Assembly: GCF_036365825.1 (NCBI RefSeq)
Contig: NZ_CP142675.1
Span: 1,302,001 to 1,366,000, forward strand
Length of the DNA: 64,000 nt
DNA from: Qipengyuania sp. HL-TH1
GTDB taxonomy: Bacteria > Pseudomonadota > Alphaproteobacteria > Sphingomonadales > Sphingomonadaceae
Direction: 5' to 3'
Below the pieces are notes generated by a model that saw only the letters and a program-made list of their open reading frames with translations, ran no database searches and was not told where the DNA came from. This document shows, one piece after another, positions 40,944-52,439 of the stretch; within the stretch, counting starts at the first letter, position 1, and the number at the start of each line of letters is the position of its first letter. The translations under genes were made by a program, and so were the position numbers.

Positions 40944-41324
40944 TTAGCGAAGCAGGATGAGGGCCCAGAAGCCCGCAGTGAGAAGGATGCCGAACAGCGG
41001 TGCGAGGACCGACCAGGTCTTGTTGGTGTCGAGTTCGTAGCCGGCCCCGAGATCGAGCACGAAGTGGCGCAGGCCGCTCATCATATGGCTGAAGAAGGCC
41101 CAGCTCAGCCCGACCAGCACGACCATGCCCAGCGGCGAACCCATCAGGGTTTCGAACTGGCCATAGGCTTCGGGTCCCGCGGCCATCGCGCCCAGCCACC
41201 ACAGCAGCACGCCGAGGCCGACCAGCGCCATGCCGTCGCCGGTCACGCGGTGGAGGATCGAGACCGCCATATGCGGACCCCATTTCCAGATTTGCAGGTG
41301 CGGCGCCATCGGGCGGTTGGCCAT
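40944..41324 (-). CDS. sdhC: Succinate dehydrogenase cytochrome b556 subunit
   Basis: 126 residues. ANRPMAPHLQIWKWGPHMAV then SILHRVTGDGM is the SdhC signature (quinone-site Ser/Arg region). FSHMMSGLRHFVLDLG carries the heme-ligand His. Three membrane helices are seen. ATG 41324 is preferred to 41330 because GGAAG then has a 6-bp spacing. It is the first gene of the sdhCDA-M20 unit and divergent from an SDR gene over ~100 bp. Confidence 0.9.
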   Translation of the reverse strand: MANRPMAPHLQIWKWGPHMAVSILHRVTGDGMALVGLGVLLWWLGAMAAGPEAYGQFETLMGSPLGMVVLVGLSWAFFSHMMSGLRHFVLDLGAGYELDTNKTWSVLAPLFGILLTAGFWALILLR

Positions 41325-41432
41325 GGTCATCTTCCGGTTGAGACAATTGGAGTGCTTCCCTTAGCGATATGGGCGTGTGTGACAAGGCGCGCGGCCTCGA
41401 CAAGTTGCGCAAATTTTTCGAATAGGGTTTGC

Positions 41433-42143
41433 ATGACATGCATTCTTCTTACCGGCTCCAGCCGCGGGATCGGGGCAGCGGCAAAAACCGCGCTCGAGGC
41501 CCGCGGCGCCCAGGTCATCGGCCAGGCCACGTGGAGCAATTCGATCGACACCATCCCCGCCGATTTCTGCGAACCGGGGGCGCCGCAGGAAGTGTGGCAG
41601 GCAGCGCTCGCGCGGGCGGGCGGGCAGATCGACGTGCTGGTCAACAATGCCGGGCTGTTCGATCCCAATCCGATCGACCGTTCGGATATCGCCTGGCTCG
41701 ATGCATGGGAGGATACCATGCGGATCAATCTGACCGCCGCAGCACAGCTCAGCCGGTTCGCGGTGCGGCACTGGCAGGAGCGCGGCACCGCGGGCCGCAT
41801 CGTCCATGTCGCCAGCCGCGCCGGGCACCGCGGCGATTCGCCCGCGCATTGGCATTATGCGGCAAGCAAGGGCGGGATGCTGGCGATGCACAAGACCATC
41901 GCCCGCCAATATGCGCGCGAGGGTATCCTGAGCTTCGCCATTACCCCGGGCTTTACCGATACCTCGATGGCGGGCGATTACCTCGACAGCCGCGGAGGGC
42001 CCGGCCTGCTCGCGGATATTCCGTTGGGGCGCGTGGCCGAGCCCGAAGAGATTGCCACGCTGGTCGAATTCTGCGCACTCGATGCGCCGCCCAGCCTGAC
42101 GGGCGCCACGCTCGATGCCAATGGAGCCAGCTATGTCCGCTAG
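41433..42143 (+). CDS. SDR-family oxidoreductase upstream of the metallo-beta-lactamase gene
   Basis: A 236-residue short-chain dehydrogenase. TGSSRGIGAAAKTALEARG is at residues 7-25, NNAGLFDPNPIDRSD near 72, and the catalytic YAASKGG near 145, with the Ser in VASRAGHRGDSP. The C-terminus DANGASYVR is a typical SDR end. ATG 41433 begins the Rossmann strand. It overlaps the beta-lactamase start by 11 bp. The substrate is unknown. Confidence 0.88.
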   Translation: MTCILLTGSSRGIGAAAKTALEARGAQVIGQATWSNSIDTIPADFCEPGAPQEVWQAALARAGGQIDVLVNNAGLFDPNPIDRSDIAWLDAWEDTMRINLTAAAQLSRFAVRHWQERGTAGRIVHVASRAGHRGDSPAHWHYAASKGGMLAMHKTIARQYAREGILSFAITPGFTDTSMAGDYLDSRGGPGLLADIPLGRVAEPEEIATLVEFCALDAPPSLTGATLDANGASYVR

Positions 42144-43041
42144 ACTGTTGTCCGCCCTCGCCCCGGCGCTGCTCGCATCCGCCTGCGCGCCGCCGATCCA
42201 GACGCTGGCCCCGCTGCCGCCGAGCGAACAGGTCACCCCGCAGCAATGGGCGGCGACCTGTTCCGAATGGGACGAATGGGACAAGCCCGCCCCGCCCTAC
42301 CGCATCCATGGTTCGACCTATTACGTCGGCACTTGCGGTATCTCCGCCATCCTCGTCGCGGGCGCGCAGGGACACGTGTTGATCGACAGCGGCACCGTGG
42401 CTGGCGCGCAGGTAGTGCTCGACAATATCGGCAAGCTCGGCTTCCGCCCCAACGAGATCGCCAGCCTGCTGCACAGCCACGAACATTTCGACCATGTCGG
42501 CGGGCATGCGGCGATCAAGCGGGCGAGCGGCGCGCATGTCGTCGCCTCGCCGCGCGCCGCCGCGGTCTTGCGCAGCAGCCAGGACGACCCAGGCGACCCG
42601 CAATATGGCATGCACGATCCGATGGAACCGGTCGCCGTCGATGTCGTGGTGCATGGCGGCGAAACCGTGCGCAGCGAAACCGCGACGCTGACCGCGATCG
42701 CCACGCCGGGGCATACGCCGGGCGCGCTGAGCTGGGCGTGGGACTCCTGCGATGCGGCGGGCGAGTGCATCGGCATCGTCTATGCCGATTCGCTTTCGCC
42801 GGTGAGCCGCGACGACTACCGCTTCGGCGATCATCCCGATTATGTCGCCGCCTATCGCGCGGGCCTGCAACGCCTGCGTGAGCAGAATTGCGACCTCCTG
42901 CTCACACCGCATCCCTCGGCCAGCGAGATGGTCGCGCGCGCGGCCAGCGGTTCGCTGATCGGCGGGATGTCCTGCGCCGACTATGCCGATGCGGTCGAAG
43001 CCCGGCTCGACAAGCGACTGGCGGATGAAGCCGGTGGCTGA
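42133..43041 (+). CDS. Metallo-beta-lactamase-fold hydrolase, subclass B3-like
   Basis: 302 residues with a probable lipoprotein or signal sequence (LLSALAPALLASAC). The zinc site HSHEHFDHVGGH (HxHxDH) is near residue 115, His in ATPGHTPGALSW near 195 and His in LLTPHPSASEM near 255, the B3 ligand set. The WDKPAPPYRIHGSTYYVGTC opening resembles exported B3 enzymes. Hydrolysis of beta-lactams including carbapenems is the family activity; other MBL-fold functions are possible. ATG 42121 is an alternative start. It is embedded in an SDR-MBL-prmA train. Confidence 0.85.
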   Translation: MSARLLSALAPALLASACAPPIQTLAPLPPSEQVTPQQWAATCSEWDEWDKPAPPYRIHGSTYYVGTCGISAILVAGAQGHVLIDSGTVAGAQVVLDNIGKLGFRPNEIASLLHSHEHFDHVGGHAAIKRASGAHVVASPRAAAVLRSSQDDPGDPQYGMHDPMEPVAVDVVVHGGETVRSETATLTAIATPGHTPGALSWAWDSCDAAGECIGIVYADSLSPVSRDDYRFGDHPDYVAAYRAGLQRLREQNCDLLLTPHPSASEMVARAASGSLIGGMSCADYADAVEARLDKRLADEAGG

Positions 43042-43939
43042 TGCGTGGAAGATCCTCGCCGAAGTATCGAAGCCCGTCGCCAAGGCCGCGCTGGTCGCGC
43101 ATGAGGACGCGCTCGACTGGCCGGTCGAATGGGTGGTCACCGGAATGGAGGTCGCCGACCATTTGCCCGATGACTGGACGGTCGAAGTCTATCTCGATCG
43201 CCAGCCGAAATCCTCCGACCTGCAACGCGTGGCGGCGCTGTTTGAAGGCAAGCCGCCCGCTTTCGTGGTCGAGAAGCTGCCCGATACCGACTGGGTGACC
43301 GAAAGCCAGAAAGGCGTCGACCCGATCCGTGCGGGCCGGTTCCATGTCCGCACACCCGAACATCCGGCCGATCCGGCGATGGTCGATTTCATCGTTCCGG
43401 CCAGCCAGGCCTTCGGGACGGGGCAGCACCAGACCACTGCGGGCTGCCTCGCCATGCTCGACCTGATGAAGCGCGAGGGCGTGGTCGCGCGCAACCATGC
43501 CGATATCGGCACCGGCACCGGCCTGCTCGCCTTTGCCGCGATCCATCTGTGGCCGCACGCCACCGCCACCGCATCGGATATCGACCCGGTTTGCGCGGGC
43601 GTGGTGCGTGACAACATGGCGACCAACGCGGTCCGCCAAGGCCACGGTCCCGGCGAACTGACCATGGTCATCGCCGACGGGATGGACGATCCGCTGCTGG
43701 CGCTGCGCGGTCCCTACGACCTGTTCATCGCCAACATCCTGGCCGGGCCGCTGGTCGAACTTGCGCCGTCCTTCGCCGCCGCCATTGCGCCTGGAGGGAA
43801 CCTACTGCTCGCAGGGCTGCTCGAAACGCAGGAGGCGCGCGTGCGCCGTGCCTACCGCGCACAAGGCTTCCGGCTGGCACGGCGGCTGGTCCGCGGCGAC
43901 TGGTCCATCCTGTGGCTGCGCAAAAGCCGAGTGCGGTGA
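43025..43939 (+). CDS. prmA: Ribosomal protein L11 methyltransferase
   Basis: 304 residues. The N-terminal substrate domain holds the stretch near DWVTESQKGVDPIRAGRF (residues ~98-115). The methyltransferase domain contains IVPASQAFGTGQHQTT, the SAM loop ADIGTGTGLLAFAA near 160, and the NILAGPLVELAP motif near 240. It trimethylates lysines and the N-terminus of L11. The ATG overlaps the upstream gene by 17 bp. Its stop overlaps the next GTG start, so four genes here are tightly chained. Confidence 0.92.
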   Translation: MKPVADAWKILAEVSKPVAKAALVAHEDALDWPVEWVVTGMEVADHLPDDWTVEVYLDRQPKSSDLQRVAALFEGKPPAFVVEKLPDTDWVTESQKGVDPIRAGRFHVRTPEHPADPAMVDFIVPASQAFGTGQHQTTAGCLAMLDLMKREGVVARNHADIGTGTGLLAFAAIHLWPHATATASDIDPVCAGVVRDNMATNAVRQGHGPGELTMVIADGMDDPLLALRGPYDLFIANILAGPLVELAPSFAAAIAPGGNLLLAGLLETQEARVRRAYRAQGFRLARRLVRGDWSILWLRKSRVR

Positions 43940-44619
43940 ACCGCGCGGCGAAATGGGCCGCCTGGGCGATCGCGGTGCCGCTTTCCCTGCTGACGCTGTT
44001 CCTCCTCGCCGCGTGGATCGGCAGCGCGCTCCCGCGCAATGGCGACTGGGTCGAACCCGCCACCGGCGTCGAGATCATGATCGAAACCAACGGCGTGCAT
44101 ACCGCAATCGTCATGCCGCTGGTGACCGCGCAGAAGGATTGGCGGCCCGCCTTTCCCGTGGGCGATCTTGGCGCACCCTATCGCCCCTATACGCATGTGT
44201 CGGTCAGCTGGGGCGAACGCGAGGTCTTCCTCAACACGCCGACCTGGGGCGATATCACACCCGCCACGATCCTGGGCGCGGCGGTGGGCGGCGACAGCCT
44301 GCTCCATATCGCGCATTACACCCGGCCCGCACCCAGCGACACGATCCGCCCGCTGCGGATAAGCCGGAGGCAATATGCCCGGCTGGTTGCGGCGATCGAG
44401 CGCCAGGTCCTGCCGCCCGCTGCGCGCATATCCTATCGCGGATATTACGCCCATGACGTCTTCTACGACGCGCCGGGGACCTATCATCTGGGCAACACCT
44501 GCAACCAGTGGACCAGCGACACGTTGGCCGAAGCGGGTATCCGCACCGGCCGCTGGACCCCGCTGGCGGGCGGCGTGATGCGCTGGATTCCTTACGAAAC
44601 GCTCGACAGCGCCCGCTAG
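43936..44619 (+). CDS. DUF2459 (TIGR02117-type) membrane-anchored protein
   Basis: 227 residues with one N-terminal helix (WAIAVPLSLLTLFLLAAWIG). The family-typical ETNGVHTAIVMP is near residue 48, and HVSVSWGEREVFLNTPTW near 92. GTYHLGNTCNQWTSDTLAEA near 190 holds a conserved Cys and resembles NlpC/P60-like or urease-region proteins of unknown function. GTG 43936 overlaps the prmA stop (GTGA). Confidence 0.82.
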   Translation: MNRAAKWAAWAIAVPLSLLTLFLLAAWIGSALPRNGDWVEPATGVEIMIETNGVHTAIVMPLVTAQKDWRPAFPVGDLGAPYRPYTHVSVSWGEREVFLNTPTWGDITPATILGAAVGGDSLLHIAHYTRPAPSDTIRPLRISRRQYARLVAAIERQVLPPAARISYRGYYAHDVFYDAPGTYHLGNTCNQWTSDTLAEAGIRTGRWTPLAGGVMRWIPYETLDSAR

Positions 44620-44638
44620 GCGCGGCTAGGTGGCCGCC

Positions 44639-45235
44639 ATGCAAGACGCTCCCGAGCCTTCGATATCCGGGCCCGAGACCGGTTCTTCCGCCTCACCCGT
44701 CCATCCGCTGATCACCCGCCGCCGCTCGCTCGCCAAGGCGGTCTCGTGGCGCGTGGTCGGCTCGCTCGACACGCTCCTCCTGTCCTTCCTGCTGATCACC
44801 TATCTCGGGCCGATGTTCGGGCTCGAACACAGCCCGCGCGAGGCGATGGGTGCAGCCAGCCTGATCGCGCTGACCGAAGTGGCGACCAAGATGGTGCTCT
44901 ATTATCTCCATGAACGGTTCTGGGAATGGAACCGCTGGGGTACCGAGCTGCTGGGGACCCGGCGCCGCGAAAGCTACCGCCGCAGCACGACGAAAACCGC
45001 GACCTGGCGTGTACTTGCCTCGCTCGACACGACGCTGCTGGCGTGGCTGTTTACCGGCAGCGTGGCCACCGCGCTCTCCATCGGCGGGCTCGAAGTGGCG
45101 ACCAAGCTGGTGCTCTATTTCTTTCACGAGCGCGTGTGGGCGAACATCGGCTACGGCATCGTCGCAGGCGCGCCAGCGGCCCGCGTGGCAAACGATCCGC
45201 TCGACGCGCGGCTGTCCGAAAGCGCCGCCTCCTAG
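44639..45235 (+). CDS. Tandem DUF2061 membrane protein
   Basis: 198 residues made of two DUF2061 units. The first contains SWRVVGSLDTLLLSFLL and EVATKMVLYYLHERFW; the second contains TWRVLASLDTTLLAWLF and EVATKLVLYFFHERVW. Each unit has two helices. The internal duplication is clear from the paired LDT and EVATKxVLYxxHER motifs. DUF2061 function is unknown. It follows the DUF2459 gene by 19 bp; ATG 44639 is used, with GTG 44630 possible. Confidence 0.87.
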   Translation: MQDAPEPSISGPETGSSASPVHPLITRRRSLAKAVSWRVVGSLDTLLLSFLLITYLGPMFGLEHSPREAMGAASLIALTEVATKMVLYYLHERFWEWNRWGTELLGTRRRESYRRSTTKTATWRVLASLDTTLLAWLFTGSVATALSIGGLEVATKLVLYFFHERVWANIGYGIVAGAPAARVANDPLDARLSESAAS

Positions 45236-45244
45236 CGCAGCGCC

Positions 45245-46714
45245 TCAGGCGAGACCCGCATCCGCCGCGGGCACACCTGCCACCGGGCGCCCGACATCGA
45301 GCATCGCGCGCACCCGTTCGGAGAACATCAGCTGACCTTGCGGATAATAACGGCGGTGGATCCGCATCAGCTCGGCCAGATGCGCAGTGTCCAGCGTCTT
45401 GCAGAACTCGGGCCCCAGCGCGCTCTTGCCGAAATGCGGGCGCGTATCGGGTTCGTAATGCATCACCAGCCGCTGGATCCGTTCGAGCCAAGCATAGTCG
45501 CGCGGGTCGGCGAACAGATCGATCGCGGCCATCGGGCGCTCGGCATTGGCCGCGAAATGCGGCCCCGCTTCGCCCGGCATCTCGCGCACCGAGATGATCC
45601 CCTTGAGGAAGAAGCCGAGATCGCGCAGCCCGTCGGCCTCGCGGATGATGAACTTGACCACCGCGGGCGCTTTCTCGAGCGGGACGAAGAACGCGAGATT
45701 ATAACCGGTATAAGTGGTCGAGAAGAGCCCGCGGGTGATGCTCGGCGCACGGTTTTCCTTCAGCCCCGGCTGCGGATCGTAGAGGTAATCGAGATCGTCG
45801 GGATCGGTGATCACCCGCTCGCTTTGCTTCAGGTCGAGCCAGTCGATGATCCGTTGCATCGGGCGGCGCAGCTTGGGCAGGAACCGGTCGAGCTTGTAAT
45901 AGCGGCGCAGGAACCAGGCGGCGAACTTGCCGCTGCCGCCGCTGGCCTTGGGGTGCGTGGCGATGGCCCCCGCCTGGTCGCATTCGGCCAGCGCGTGGAG
46001 CATGATCACCGGGTCTTCGGGGTTGGTATAGGGCATCACCGCCCAGTTCACCGCCAGCGCGCCCTGCTTGAGCTCGTCAAGCTTGGACAGCCGGCTCATC
46101 GAGCTTACCGAGACATAGGATTCGAGCGGCTTGGTCTCGAGCACCAGTTCCACGATCGGCGCGATCGTCCCGAAGGACAGCGCGACATAGGCAAACTCCG
46201 GATCGCCGCGCTTGAGCGTCACGCGCTGCCCGCTGCCGTCGAGGAAGGTCAGCTCGACGATCGCATCGGCCATCACCGCGCGCGGGCCGAAGCCATGCGT
46301 CCCGGTCGCCAGCGCGCCGATCACCGATTGCTCCATGTAATTGCCCGCATTGTACAACCCGCGGCGATGCTCGTCGCGCAGATATACTTTGAGGTCGCGC
46401 ACCGAGACCGAGGCGCCCACGCGCACGGTTTCGCTCGCCGGGTCATAGGCCAGCGTCGTCAGCCCGCCCTCGCGCATCATCATCGCGGTGACGCTGGGGA
46501 CCACCTGCACGCCGTTATAGGAATGCGACTTGCCCACGCAGCTGAACTCGCCCTCGCAGATCAGCTGGGCCAGCTGCGCCTCGTCCTGCGGCACCCGCGC
46601 TTCGGTTTCGGTGCGGAAGACATTGATCCAGGTGCGAATCCAGCGTTTGCCATTCGTGCCCACGGCCCGCGCGTCCGCGCGCCGTTCGCAATAGCGACGA
46701 TAATACCCCATCAT
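45245..46714 (-). CDS. FAD-linked aldonolactone-oxidase-like protein
   Basis: A 489-residue VAO-type flavoprotein. The FAD-binding domain (residues ~30-210) includes FSCVGKSHSYNGVQVVPSVT and SVIGALATGTHGFGPRAVMA. The C-terminal D-arabinono-1,4-lactone-oxidase region ends near PHFGKSALGPEFCKTLD. Related enzymes oxidise sugar lactones or alditols with oxygen; the substrate is unknown. ATG 46714 is chosen with AGGGGGA ~7 bp upstream. It is divergent from the SDR gene at 46855. Confidence 0.85.
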   Translation of the reverse strand: MMGYYRRYCERRADARAVGTNGKRWIRTWINVFRTETEARVPQDEAQLAQLICEGEFSCVGKSHSYNGVQVVPSVTAMMMREGGLTTLAYDPASETVRVGASVSVRDLKVYLRDEHRRGLYNAGNYMEQSVIGALATGTHGFGPRAVMADAIVELTFLDGSGQRVTLKRGDPEFAYVALSFGTIAPIVELVLETKPLESYVSVSSMSRLSKLDELKQGALAVNWAVMPYTNPEDPVIMLHALAECDQAGAIATHPKASGGSGKFAAWFLRRYYKLDRFLPKLRRPMQRIIDWLDLKQSERVITDPDDLDYLYDPQPGLKENRAPSITRGLFSTTYTGYNLAFFVPLEKAPAVVKFIIREADGLRDLGFFLKGIISVREMPGEAGPHFAANAERPMAAIDLFADPRDYAWLERIQRLVMHYEPDTRPHFGKSALGPEFCKTLDTAHLAELMRIHRRYYPQGQLMFSERVRAMLDVGRPVAGVPAADAGLA

Positions 46715-46854
46715 GGCGTTTCCCCCTGCCAACCCCTTGTCCGCACGCCATAACCCGCCACGCGCCGGGAATCGAGGACAGGAACGACAATACGCACCGG
46801 AACCTCCGCCCGGCCGGACCGCTGTTGGAGGAGCATTCAGAACCAGGAGACCTC

Positions 46855-47526
46855 ATGACCAAGACGCTGCTCATCACCGGCGCCTCGACCGGCATCGGCG
46901 CCGCCACCGCCCGTGCTGCGGCACAGGCGGGCTGGAACGTCGCGCTGCTCGCGCGCTCGAAAGAGACATTGGCAGACCTTGCCGGGGACATCGGCGAGCA
47001 GGCGCTCGCGCTGCCCTGCGATGTGACAAGGCGCGACGAGCTGGACGAGGCCGTCGCGCAGGCGGTCGCGCATTTCGGCGGGCTCGACGCGGTCTATGCC
47101 AATGCCGGCAAGGGCACCTCCACTCCCGGTATCGAGCAGGGCGATCCCGACGAGTGGCACGCCATGATCCATCTCAACGTACTCGCCGTGCTCACCACCG
47201 CGCATGCCACGCTGCCGCATCTGCGCAAGACCAGGGGGCATTTCGTGGTCACCGGGTCGAAGGCCGGGCGCGACCACATGAAGGGCTCGGTTTACGGCGC
47301 GACCAAGTGGTTCGTGCAGGGCTTCGCCGGCAATCTGGCCGAGGAAATGCGCGAATGGGGCGGCCGCTGCACGCTGATCACCCCCGGCATGGTCGACACG
47401 CCGTTCTTCGACGAACCCAAGCCCGACAAGATCCAGCCCGACGATGTCGCCAATGCGGTGGTCTTCGCGCTGTCGCAGCCGCGCAGCGCGGATGTGCGCG
47501 AGATCCACATCATGCCGGGCGGCTGA
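46855..47526 (+). CDS. SDR-family oxidoreductase
   Basis: 223 residues. TGASTGIGAATARAAA is at 8-23, NAGKGTSTPGIEQGD near 90, and the catalytic YGATKWF near 148 with the Ser in VTGSKAGRDHMKGS. CAGGAGA precedes ATG 46855 by 5 bp. It is convergent with the CinA-like gene with no space between stops. The substrate is unknown. Confidence 0.88.
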   Translation: MTKTLLITGASTGIGAATARAAAQAGWNVALLARSKETLADLAGDIGEQALALPCDVTRRDELDEAVAQAVAHFGGLDAVYANAGKGTSTPGIEQGDPDEWHAMIHLNVLAVLTTAHATLPHLRKTRGHFVVTGSKAGRDHMKGSVYGATKWFVQGFAGNLAEEMREWGGRCTLITPGMVDTPFFDEPKPDKIQPDDVANAVVFALSQPRSADVREIHIMPGG

Positions 47527-48018
47527 TCAGCCGCGCAGCGCGTCTTCCAGCGTCTGGAGGGCAGCGCGCGCAAAGGCTTCCATATTGCCGATCCGGTCGT
47601 CGCTGCCGGTCTCGGTCCGGCGGGTGAATTCGAACCCGCCGGGCCCCGCCACCGCCGCACAGCTGCGCCCCGCGGGTGCACCGCTGGGATGGTTCGACCC
47701 GCCGACCGAACCGCTTTCGGCCAGCCCCCATTGCGCGCCGAAATTGTCGCGGATCGCGCGCGCCTGCAGCAGCGCGTAATCCTCGCTCGCGCCGGTCATC
47801 CCGGCATAGGCGTCGCGCGGCAGGTCGAACAATATGTCGCGGGCGCGGAAGGAATAGACCACCCCGCCCCCGACGAAGAAGTCGAGCGCGCCGGGCACGG
47901 TCAGCAGCGATGCCGCGACCAGCCCGCCGGTCGCGCCATCGGCTACAGCGACCTTCTCGCCGCGCTGACGCAGCAGATCGGCAATACGCAGCGCCTGTGC
48001 GTGGGTCTGATCGAGCAT
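47527..48018 (-). CDS. CinA-family (PncC-like) protein with altered active-site motif
   Basis: 163 residues of the CinA C-terminal fold, whose active members deamidate nicotinamide mononucleotide. The hallmark A-E-S-x-T-G-G is here ADGATGG (residues ~26-32), so the Ser is Gly. The following YSNxxK is YSFRAR, so the Lys is Arg. AGPGG is kept near residue 127. Catalysis is therefore doubtful. It starts 1 bp before the ligA stop on the same strand. Confidence 0.78.
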   Translation of the reverse strand: MLDQTHAQALRIADLLRQRGEKVAVADGATGGLVAASLLTVPGALDFFVGGGVVYSFRARDILFDLPRDAYAGMTGASEDYALLQARAIRDNFGAQWGLAESGSVGGSNHPSGAPAGRSCAAVAGPGGFEFTRRTETGSDDRIGNMEAFARAALQTLEDALRG

Positions 48019-48019
48019 G

Positions 48020-50665
<2,646 letters not shown>

Positions 50666-50666
<1 letters not shown>

Positions 50667-52330
50667 CACACGCCCTCCAGCAGCCGATCGGCCTGCGCCC
50701 TCGCTTCAGGCGTAACCTCGGCTCCCGAGAGCATGCGCGCGATCTCTTCCTGCCGCCCGCCTTCGTCGAGCAGCGCAACGCTGGTCTTGGTCACCGTGCC
50801 GTCGCTCGATTTGGCGATCATGTAATGCATGCGCCCGCGTGCGGCGACCTGCGGGCTGTGCGTTACCGCGAGCAACTGTCCATCGGCGGAGAGCCGCGCG
50901 AGCCGTTCGCCGATCGCGCTCGCGACCGCGCCGCCGACGCCGCGGTCGATCTCGTCGAAGATCACCGTCGCCGCCCCGCCCTGCTCGGCCAGCGCGACCT
51001 TGAGCGCGAGGATGAAGCGCGACAGTTCGCCGCCGCTGGCAATCTTGGTGAGCGGCGCGAAATCGGCGCCGGGATTGGTGGCGATGAGGAATTCGACCGC
51101 ATCCATGCCGCTCGCGCTCCATTTGTCCTCGGGCAAGGCGGCCACCGCAGTGCGGAAACGCGCGGCGTCGAGCTTCAGCGGCGCCAGTTCGCGCGTCACC
51201 GCTTCGTCCAGCCGCAGCGCTGCCGCAAGGCGGCTGGCATGCAGCGCTTCGGCCGCGGCGCGGTAGCCTTTGCCAGCTTCCTTGGCCGCCGCCTCGAGCG
51301 CGTCGAGTTCGGCCTCGCCGCCTTCGATGCTTTCGAGCCGGCTGCGCATGGCGCGCATCGTCTCGGGCAATTCGTCGACTTCGCAGCGGTGCTTGCGTGC
51401 CAGCGCGCGGAGTTCGAACAGCCGCGTTTCGGCGGCATCGAGCGCGGCGGGGTCGTGAACCAGGGCCTCGGCGGCAGCCTGCAGCTTTTCCTCCGCCTCG
51501 CCCGCTTCGATCACCGCGCGGTCGAGCGCGCCCAGCGCTTCGGCCAGCAGCGGGTGTTCGGGCGCGATCCGGTCGAGCCGCCGCGCCGCCACCCGCAGCG
51601 CTGCGAGCGGCGAATCCGAGCCTTCCCACAAATGCCGCAATTCCTCGAGATCGCCCGACAGCTTCTCGCCCTTCTGCATGTCCGCGCGGGTTGCGGCGAG
51701 CCGCGCCTCTTCGCCCGCCTGCGGTTCGAGCGCAGTCAGTTCGGCGAGATGCGCGAGCAGCAGATTCTGGTCGGCCTTGGCGGTCTCGACCGCGCCGCGC
51801 GCTTCGGCGAGCGCGTCCTCGGCGCTGCGCCATGTGCTCCACGCGTCCGCGACCCGCGCGGTATCGGCCCCGGCGAACCGGTCGAGCAGGACGCGGTGAC
51901 CGCGCGGATTGACCAGCCCGCGATCGTCGTGCTGGCCATGCAATTCGACAAGGAAACCCGCCATCTCGCGCAGCAGGGCCACGCTGACCGCCTGGTCGTT
52001 GACGAAGGCCTTGCTCTTGCCGTCGGCTCTAAGCTGGCGCCGCACGATCAGCGGTTCGCCGTCCTCCAGTTCGATATCCGCATCGTCGAGCAATCGGGCG
52101 AGGCCGCGCGGCAGGGTGTTGAAGTCGAAGGTGGCCGAAACGCTGGCCTTGTCCTCGCCGCCGCGCACCAGCCCGCTGTCGGCGCGGTTGCCCAGCACCA
52201 GCCCCAGCGCATCGAGCAGGATCGACTTGCCCGCCCCGGTTTCGCCGGTGAGCACGCCGAGCCCGCGCCCGAAGGCGAGGTCGAGCGCTTCGATCAGCAC
52301 GATATTGCGGATGGAGAGCCGGGTCAGCAT
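50666..52330 (-). CDS. recN: DNA repair protein RecN
   Basis: A 554-residue SMC-like ATPase in double-strand-break repair. MLTRLSIRNIVLIEALDLAF opens it, Walker A GETGAGKSILLDALG is near residue 30, and a long Ala/Glu coiled coil spans ~150-360. The C-terminus has the ABC signature ASGGELSRFILALK and Walker B VIFDEIDRGVGG. The start at 52330 is the family-typical MLTRLSIRN. No clear GTTC-N7-GTTC LexA box was seen in the 109 bp upstream. Its stop overlaps the DUF559 start. Confidence 0.94.
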
Positions 52331-52439
52331 GCCAGGCCCTGTTAGCCGCTGCCGCAAGCCAAGTCAGCAAGCCTTTGCGCGCAATCGACAAGCTTGGCAG
52401 CCGCACGATCCGGCGCATCCGTAAACGTCGAATTAGCAA

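Noticed and set aside
41431..41441. GCATGACATGC palindrome at the SDR start codon
   Set aside because: Short and overlapping the start; no independent support for regulation.
34715..43041. Functional link between the BlaI/M56 pair and the metallo-beta-lactamase gene
   Set aside because: They are 7 kb apart, the M56 protein lacks a penicillin sensor, and no TACnnnTGTA pair was seen before the beta-lactamase gene.
52331..52439. LexA box upstream of recN
   Set aside because: No GTTC-N7-GTTC match could be found in the intergenic region.
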